The notes under the pieces were generated by a model. It saw nothing but the letters and a program-made list of their open reading frames with translations. It ran no database searches and was not told where the DNA came from. Shown here piece after piece: positions 34,129 to 39,789 of a stretch of DNA of 39,789 nt. Origin of the DNA: Priapulus caudatus (Eukaryota > Priapulida > Priapulimorpha > Priapulimorphida > Priapulidae). Numbering within the stretch: position 1 is the first letter of the stretch; every line of letters starts with the position of its first letter. Position numbers and translations under genes: made by a program. The stretch lies in NCBI RefSeq assembly GCF_000485595.1, contig NW_014577251.1:108330-148118 (forward strand). Direction: 5' to 3'.

Positions 34129-34799
34129 CGAACGTGGCGCAATCTATCGGTCAGAGGTCGGCAACAGTCGCTCTACGTATATGTAAACTTAAACGTACTC
34201 TAAGCTGTTCGAGTTTCCTTCCATCGTTGTTTTGTACGATTTTCGTAGTGGCGTAGTGGCATTACATCGTCATAGGTTCGCGTCGGTCGTTACCGCTCTA
34301 GATACTGTTGCCGTGCAACCAAGCAGAAATTTTGTTTGGTAACATCCAACAACTGCTTCAGAACCTTCTTCAACCAGATTTAGTTGTTGTTCTGACGCCA
34401 TCACATCACATTTCGGGCGCAATCATTTCCCAGCCAAGCAAAACCTGCGCCTGCGGTTATTAGGTTTTTCCATAGCTGTCTTTATTTGTCTTGTTTCCCC
34501 TTATATATCGCAAACTTATTGATTTTTTCTTTGCCTCTCTTCTGTATGATAGTATTGTATAGGCCTAGAAAATGAAATCTGCGTGGATTGGGCTCCAGTG
34601 TTTCTATATATATATAGCTATCCTTGTCACAGCAACAATTTATCTATAATATGTTGTTTCTGACTGTTTTCCTTCGCAGGATTTATTGTATGCATGGAAA
34701 ACCGATATCATTATTGAACATGATTATGTGTTTGCCTTTATTAGTTTGCATGCGTGTGTCTGTCAAACTAATGTAATTGCTGGTATTCGTCAGTGTTGT

Positions 34800-34975
34800 A
34801 GTCGAGTCCGCACCCCCCGAGTCCGAGTCCGAGTCCGGATCCGCACCCCCGGTCCCGAGTCCGAAGTCCGCACCGCCCCGAGTCCGAGTCCGTAGTCCGA
34901 GTCCTGGCCCACCGAGTCCCGAGCGGATCCCGAGTCCAACATCACTCCGAGTCCGAGATCCGAGTCCGAGTACCG
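34800..34975. repeat. (GAGTCC)n hexamer array
   Basis: CGAGTCCGAGTCCG words with CCGCACCCC and GATCCGAG variants. The Ser/Pro/Glu-rich ORF reading it is low complexity. An A-rich run with repeated AAAAAAATCG words follows at about 34997-35052. Confidence 0.92.
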
Positions 34976-35211
34976 AAGTGCCTAGTTTTGATAAAAGAAA
35001 AGGAAAAAAATCGAAAAGAGAAAAAATCGGGAAAAAGGGAAAAAAATCGCAACAGTGCTCGGAAGTGTATAGCGATGTTCACGTGACGCGCTCATAGATC
35101 AGGTCACGTTTATTTGATATTGTTGTGTTGGCAAAGCGAATCGTGCTGCTTGACATTTACGAGATGAATGACCCATGTTCTGATAGAAAGCGCCTGTATG
35201 TAGTGGCCACG

Positions 35212-36345
35212 TACACGTGCGTGCGTGCGTGCGTGATGCGCAGTGTGCACGTAACACGTGCGTTCATGCGTACGTGGCGTGCGTGCGGGGCAAGTACACG
35301 TACACCTGGCGGCGTGCGTGCGTGTGCAGTACTACGTGGTGCGACACGTAAACGTGCGGCATGTGTCGTGCGTGCGTGCGTGCGCGTGCGTGCGGTGCGT
35401 GCGTGTGCACGAGTTACGACGTAGGCGTGCATGCGTGATGCGTGCGTGCGAGCGTGCGTGCGTGCACTGTGCACTACGTCGTGCGTAGGCGGCACGTACA
35501 CGTGCGTGCGTGTCATCGTACACGTGCGTGCATGGAGATGGTGTGCGTGCGATGGGCAACCTACACGTGCGTGCGTGCGTGTGGCAACGTACCACGTAGC
35601 GTGCGTGAGACACGTCCACGTGCGTGGCATGATGTGTTGCGTGCGTGGGCACCTACACGTGCGTGCGTGCGTCCGTGCTGTGTGCACCGTACACCCCGTG
35701 CGTGCGTCGTGGCGTGCTGCGTGCGCGTGTGTGGCATGGCACGAGACGTGCGTGCGTTCGTCCGCACGTCACCGTGCGTGCATCGCGTGCGTGCGGCGTG
35801 TGCACGGTACACGGGCGGTGCATGAGTGTGTGCGTGCGTGTGCACGTTACACGGCTGGCGTGCGTGTGCACTTACAGCGTGCGTGCGTGTGCGACGTACA
35901 CGTGCGTGCGTTGTGCACGTACACGTGCGTGCAATGATGTGTGCGTGTCGTTGGCGACGCCGTACGACGTGCCCCGTGTGCGTCGTGGTGTGGCACGAGT
36001 ACACGTTGCGTGCGTGCGGTGCGTGTGCGTGCGTGCGTGCGTAGCGTGCCGTGGCGTGCGCGCGTTGGTGCATGTGCACGTGACGTGCGTGCGTGCGTGT
36101 GCACGTACAATCGTGGCGTGCATGCGTGCGTTGCCGTCGCGTCGTGGCTATCCCGTACACGGGCCGTGCATGAAGTGTGTGGCGTGTCGTGTGCACGCTA
36201 CACGTGCGTGCCGTGCGTGGCGGGCGCTGCCGTGTGTACGTACACGTGCGTCGGCGTGTGAAACTTACATCGTGCGTGCATGCGTGCGTGCGTGCGTGTG
36301 TGTGCACCGTACATGTGCAGGTACAGCGTGCGTGCGTGCAGTGCG
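35212..36345. repeat. 1.1-kb GTGC/ACGT array, alternating purine and pyrimidine
   Basis: About 20 loose units of roughly 45-60 bp, each made of TGCGTGCGTGCGTG followed by a GTGCACGTACACGTGCG-like core. Long stretches alternate strictly between purine and pyrimidine. CACGTG, GTGCAC and GTAC palindromes recur in most units. The many Arg/Val/Cys and Thr/His ORFs of up to 281 codons on both strands result from the repeat and are not genes. Confidence 0.93.
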
Positions 36346-36546
36346 TGTGCTTGTATCGAACAATCATCAGGCATATGCTTGCTGTGCAACCGTTATAACT
36401 GTGCATAAGTGCGCATCAATGGACGTCAATGTTTATAAACATGAAACATCGCCATAGTCAGCCGAAAACACAGAGACACGAGTCATACGAAACGTGTCAA
36501 AGTAACGGATCCATTTGTGTTTTACGAGAATGACACGGCTTGTTGA

Positions 36547-36738
36547 ACCAAATGGGAAAGTGCTAGTACCTTCGAAGTGGTAGAAGAAGAGAAAGAAGTG
36601 GTAGAAAAAGCGCAAAGGGACGAAGTGACAGCAGATTCAAATCAAAGGGACAAGAATTTTAATCGAGCCATTGAAAACGTTACAAGATTAGGCCGTTTAT
36701 CTAGAAAACCTAAGAGTTTTAGTTTTAAATTCTTGTAA
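36547..36738 (+). pseudogene. 63-codon protein-like tail, possibly a retroelement Pol end
   Basis: An open frame starts after a TGA at 36544-36546 and ends at TAA 36736-36738, with no ATG near its start. It reads TKWESASTFEVVEEEKEVVE, later NRAIENVTRLGRLSRKPKSF, and ends SFKFL. A charged acidic stretch followed by a short T-R-x-G-R-x-S-R-x-P motif near the stop resembles the C-terminal end of many Ty3/gypsy-type polyproteins. No integrase, protease or LTR is visible nearby, so this is an inference from the tail alone. Confidence 0.3.
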
Positions 36739-36783
36739 ACTGCGTGTTACAATATGTACAGTTGTGTACTATGTATGTAGTGG

Positions 36784-36934
36784 CCTCGAGCCGGTCTCGA
36801 CCCGAGTCCTCGAGTCCGGAGGGCTCGAGTCCGAGTCCTAGTCCGAGTCATTGCACTCCGAGGCCAAGACCGAGACCGAGACCAAGGAAAACGGTCTCGA
36901 GGCCGGTCTCGAGGCCAAGACCGGCCTCGAGACC
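36784..36934. repeat. Second GAGTCC/GAGACC array ending in a hairpin
   Basis: CCCGAGTCCTCGAGTCCGG and CGAGTCCGAGTCC, then CCGAGACCGAGACC. The last part (36893-36934) has perfect 17-base arms, GGTCTCGAGGCCGGTCT and its reverse complement, around an 8-base loop. The 183-codon ORF here owes its Arg/Pro/Ser content to the repeat. Confidence 0.88.
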
Positions 36935-38139
36935 TACAACACTGGTATTCGTGTACGCGTTTCTTTGCTTAAGTACTTGTAGGCGGTGCGTGTTTCCGCG
37001 TGTTTGCAGTACTCTATCTCGTTACTGGTCTACCGTATTCACTACTTCAAGCTGCGTTTGTCATCCCAGCCGTACGTTGGAATCGAACCTTTGGATTCAT
37101 GCGAATTTGTGTGGAGGGTTTAGCAAATCTTGCGTCATCTATCTTATGGTTTCATATCGATTAGCGAGTATGCGTGTACAGAATGTAAATCGCACCACGC
37201 ATGCAAAACGTCCAGTACGTGCTATGCTATTAATCAAGCGGAATAATTCCAAACGAATACACTTGTTTTTTGGAGAATTTCTTAATTATAATTAGTAGTT
37301 AACTGAAAGTACTAATTATTTGAAATTAATGCCATAATGGATCTCTGAGGGTTTCTGATATTAATGGAGGTGTGATGGGCACTATTCATATGATGCAGTG
37401 CAAAATACGCTGCGAAAAGTTCACTGTTTGTTTTTCGTAGGTTGACTGTGATTCTTTATTCCCCCCCCCTTCGCAAAGTAGGTTGTGTTTCTTGTCAACG
37501 GTGCCGCCTAACTGACTACAAACAATATCTTTGATCCCTGTTCATGAGTTTCATTTGTTATGCCAAAGAGATGCTTCGGTGAGCTAGCCATAATTTATGC
37601 TGCTCCATGAATACGTAACGTAGTCTTGATCGATGGCATTATGATTCAAACAGACCAGAGCATACGTAGCACACGGCGCTGTCGCCAATCGACTAAGCAA
37701 TTACGGCAATAGCTATGCGTAAGCTTAGTACTACTCACTGACTCTAACGATGTGCTTATATTGCACTTGCACGGATGCCATCAACTCTGAGATGTGTATC
37801 GTGCAAGTCGAAATATCTGCATGATGAAATTATGATCTGTGTCCGCGCTAGTAACTAACTACAGTACGCCGGGATCGATCTTCACAATGGTCGGTTTTCG
37901 CTGTTGCACTTCACGGAAAATATCTTTTTCTTTTTTTGTCTTGCGTCTTCTGAAGCAAGACTGGTAACGCTGTTGAGCATTAGTGAAAGGTCGAATCATA
38001 TAACCCATCTTCGAAAGCGTTTAGCGACGGGGGAGGGGGAATTAACGTGCCGCATAACATGCACGGTCGTCGTAGTATTAACTAACTAGAGACTCGGAGA
38101 GCGCAGTACTCACCGCCAAGCATCTCAATTCTCACTGTG

Positions 38140-38570
38140 TAAATATTATCTAATAATTAATCAATTAAAATAATTAATTGGATCCGAATCTTACGAACCA
38201 AAATAACTAAATTTCTAACAGTACCTTCGCCATTTCTTACATATTCCTGAAAATTTTTATAATTACATAATTAATTAATTAATTAATTGTATTCCGGATC
38301 ACCACAAATGTAATCAATTCTAAGTATCTCCATTTCTGACCTCTATCCTGAAAATGTATTAATTAAATTAATTAATTTAAATTAATTGGATCCGGATCAC
38401 ATACCAAATATTCATCAATTTCTGAGTTACCGCCATTCTGACCTATCTCTGAAGATTTACTTAATAATAATTGAATCCGGATCACCACCCCAAAATCAAT
38501 CAATTCTAAAGTTAGTCCATTCTGACCTAATCCTGAAAATTTATGACAATTCCGTCCATTAACTTTTTCA
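38140..38570. repeat. Tandem repeat, unit about 85-115 bp, 4 copies
   Basis: Each unit carries TAATTAATT, GGATCCGGATCACC, AATCAATTCTAA, CCATTCTGACCTAT and CCTGAAAATTTA. The GGATCCG-type anchors lie near 38179, 38294, 38388 and 38474. The copies differ in the length of the AATT spacer. Confidence 0.88.
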
Positions 38571-38700
38571 GATTATGGTTGTACACAACGAAACAACGCA
38601 CACAAACCCACAACCAACAAACACACGCCGTTGAAAAAACATAAACCTCCTGCCACTCCCTTGCGAGGTAATAACCATGCAAATGGTCGAAGAACTTTTT
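38548..38700 (+). mobile_element. Probable 3' end of a non-LTR retroelement or SINE
   Basis: CCGTCCATTAACTTTTTCAG, then GTTGTACACAACGAAACAA, CACGCCGTTGAAAAAACATA and AACCTCCTGCCACTCCCTTG with GAGGTAATAA. From memory, the combination of CCGTCCATAACTTTTT, an ACAAACAAAC run, GCCGGTGAAAACATAACCTCC and GGAGGTAATA ends many dispersed elements in marine invertebrate genomes. The tandem repeat just upstream resembles the part preceding it in such elements. Confidence 0.5.
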
Positions 38701-39789
38701 GCCGCAGTAAACTTACTGGTAACTAACAACAAGCACTTTCAGGATAAAAAGAACTCGAGTCTGGCTTTGTTGCCGGAATTCACTGTAGTAAATAAAAAAA
38801 TCACAGTTTTGTCTTTTCATGTTCATCCATAGCACAGAACACTGAAGCGTTCAATAAAATATAATTGCTTAAATAAAACCTACGAAATCTAATACTACAC
38901 TACAAAAATCTAGTGTTTCTATACTCTTCAATTCACCTATATTAGCCGACCAGTTTCCCTGTAAATTCCGTGTAAATGCCTAATGCCACACATTTCTAAC
39001 CATATATACTTTGCGACGGTGCAAACAGTGACAGTAAAAATAGCTATATATAACTGTCACTGTGCACCCGGCAATGCGCGGGTTATGTGTGTGTATATAG
39101 ACGCATTTACACGGAATTAACAGGAAATCTCGCAATAATAGGTAAAGAGAGTAAAGAAACATAAGAATTTGTAGTACTAGTATTAGAAATTTCGTATTTT
39201 TAGCATTATATTCTTGAAGCGCTTCAAGTGCCTGTATTCTATAAGTACTTGGATTAAACGCAATCTTCGGACCATAAATTAGTCTAATCAAGCACTTGCC
39301 GTTTTCGATTTATCGCATTTTATGTGATGCAATTAATCAGAATTTTACGATGAAACTGTATATTGGTAGTAATAGCAGATCGGCAAGGCCTTGCATCTCC
39401 TATTTGCCATGATAAATTCTTAAGACCTGAAAAAGATACTCAGCTCCACTTCTATCTTTTAGATAGGCAGCCGTAGTATAGTAACTAATAGTATAACTCG
39501 ATGTCAAGAGTCGCCGCGATAGCAGTTTCATCCCCCTTATATAAAAACTACGAGGAGAACATACTATGCCTCTCACGTCGTCTGAACATGTCATTTGTTT
39601 TTCCGTCGCGCGTAAATTACAGGTCCAAGGAATTCAAACTCTTCTTCACTGGAAGCCAGTCAAGGATCTATCATGCTTTCTCATTCCCATGGTGCATCTC
39701 AGTCTAAAACATCAGAAGACCTCGCGAGGCAGTATGTTACGTCTACATTTCGGCTAAACTCCGATCACGCGCAGGCGCACTAACGCACG

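Noticed and set aside
35561-36457. 270- and 281-codon ORFs on opposite strands
   Set aside because: They are rich in Arg, Val and Cys or in Thr and His because the DNA is a GTGC/ACGT repeat that rarely makes stops. No protein family is recognisable.
36744-37295. 183-codon ORF with Arg/Pro/Ser repeats
   Set aside because: The first third is the GAGTCC/GAGACC array and the rest shows no recognisable domain. No codon bias like that of the MCTP exons.

Overview
The window is animal nuclear DNA, most likely from an invertebrate and probably a marine one. It holds short GC-rich exons with consensus GT/AG splice sites, introns of up to 17.6 kb, abundant CpG, many microsatellites and minisatellites, several terminal-inverted-repeat elements, a decayed LINE and a tRNA-derived SINE head. 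No bacterial-style operon, rRNA gene or CRISPR array is visible. The species cannot be named from the sequence.

One gene can be supported, on the + strand: the 5' part of an MCTP-family gene (multiple C2 and transmembrane domain protein). Exon 1 (5993-6331) carries the start codon, a CAG-encoded polyglutamine run and a basic, serine-rich N-terminus. Exon 2 (23939-24050) and exon 3 (25471-25693) together encode almost all of the first C2 domain. The exon phases join without a break (0, then 1, then 2). The later C2 domains and the two membrane segments of the family are not found, so intron 3 appears to run past the right edge, more than 14 kb away.

Layout: 1-5992 is upstream DNA with a ~150 bp tandem repeat (1857-2846) and a GA microsatellite (3787-3990). 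Intron 1 (6332-23938) holds four probable non-autonomous DNA transposons (7493-7662, 11711-12375, 16627-16864, 22051-22309), two minisatellites (8905-9403, 21105-21600), several hairpins and a broken LINE reverse-transcriptase fragment (22815-23640). Intron 2 holds an unexplained 48-codon ORF (25073-25219) and a long pyrimidine tract. Intron 3 begins inside a 36 bp minisatellite that copies the exon 3/intron 3 junction, including the splice donor. It then holds GA arrays, a SINE head with duplicated GGATG arrays, and a block of more than 1.1 kb of mostly alternating purine/pyrimidine GTGC/ACGT repeat (35212-36345) with GAGTCC hexamer arrays on both sides. It ends with a tandem repeat next to a probable retroelement 3' end (38140-38720).

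The most notable observation is the minisatellite at the exon 3 donor. About 16 copies of the junction carry at least eight intact GTAAGT sequences, and use of any copy after the first would bring in an immediate in-frame stop.
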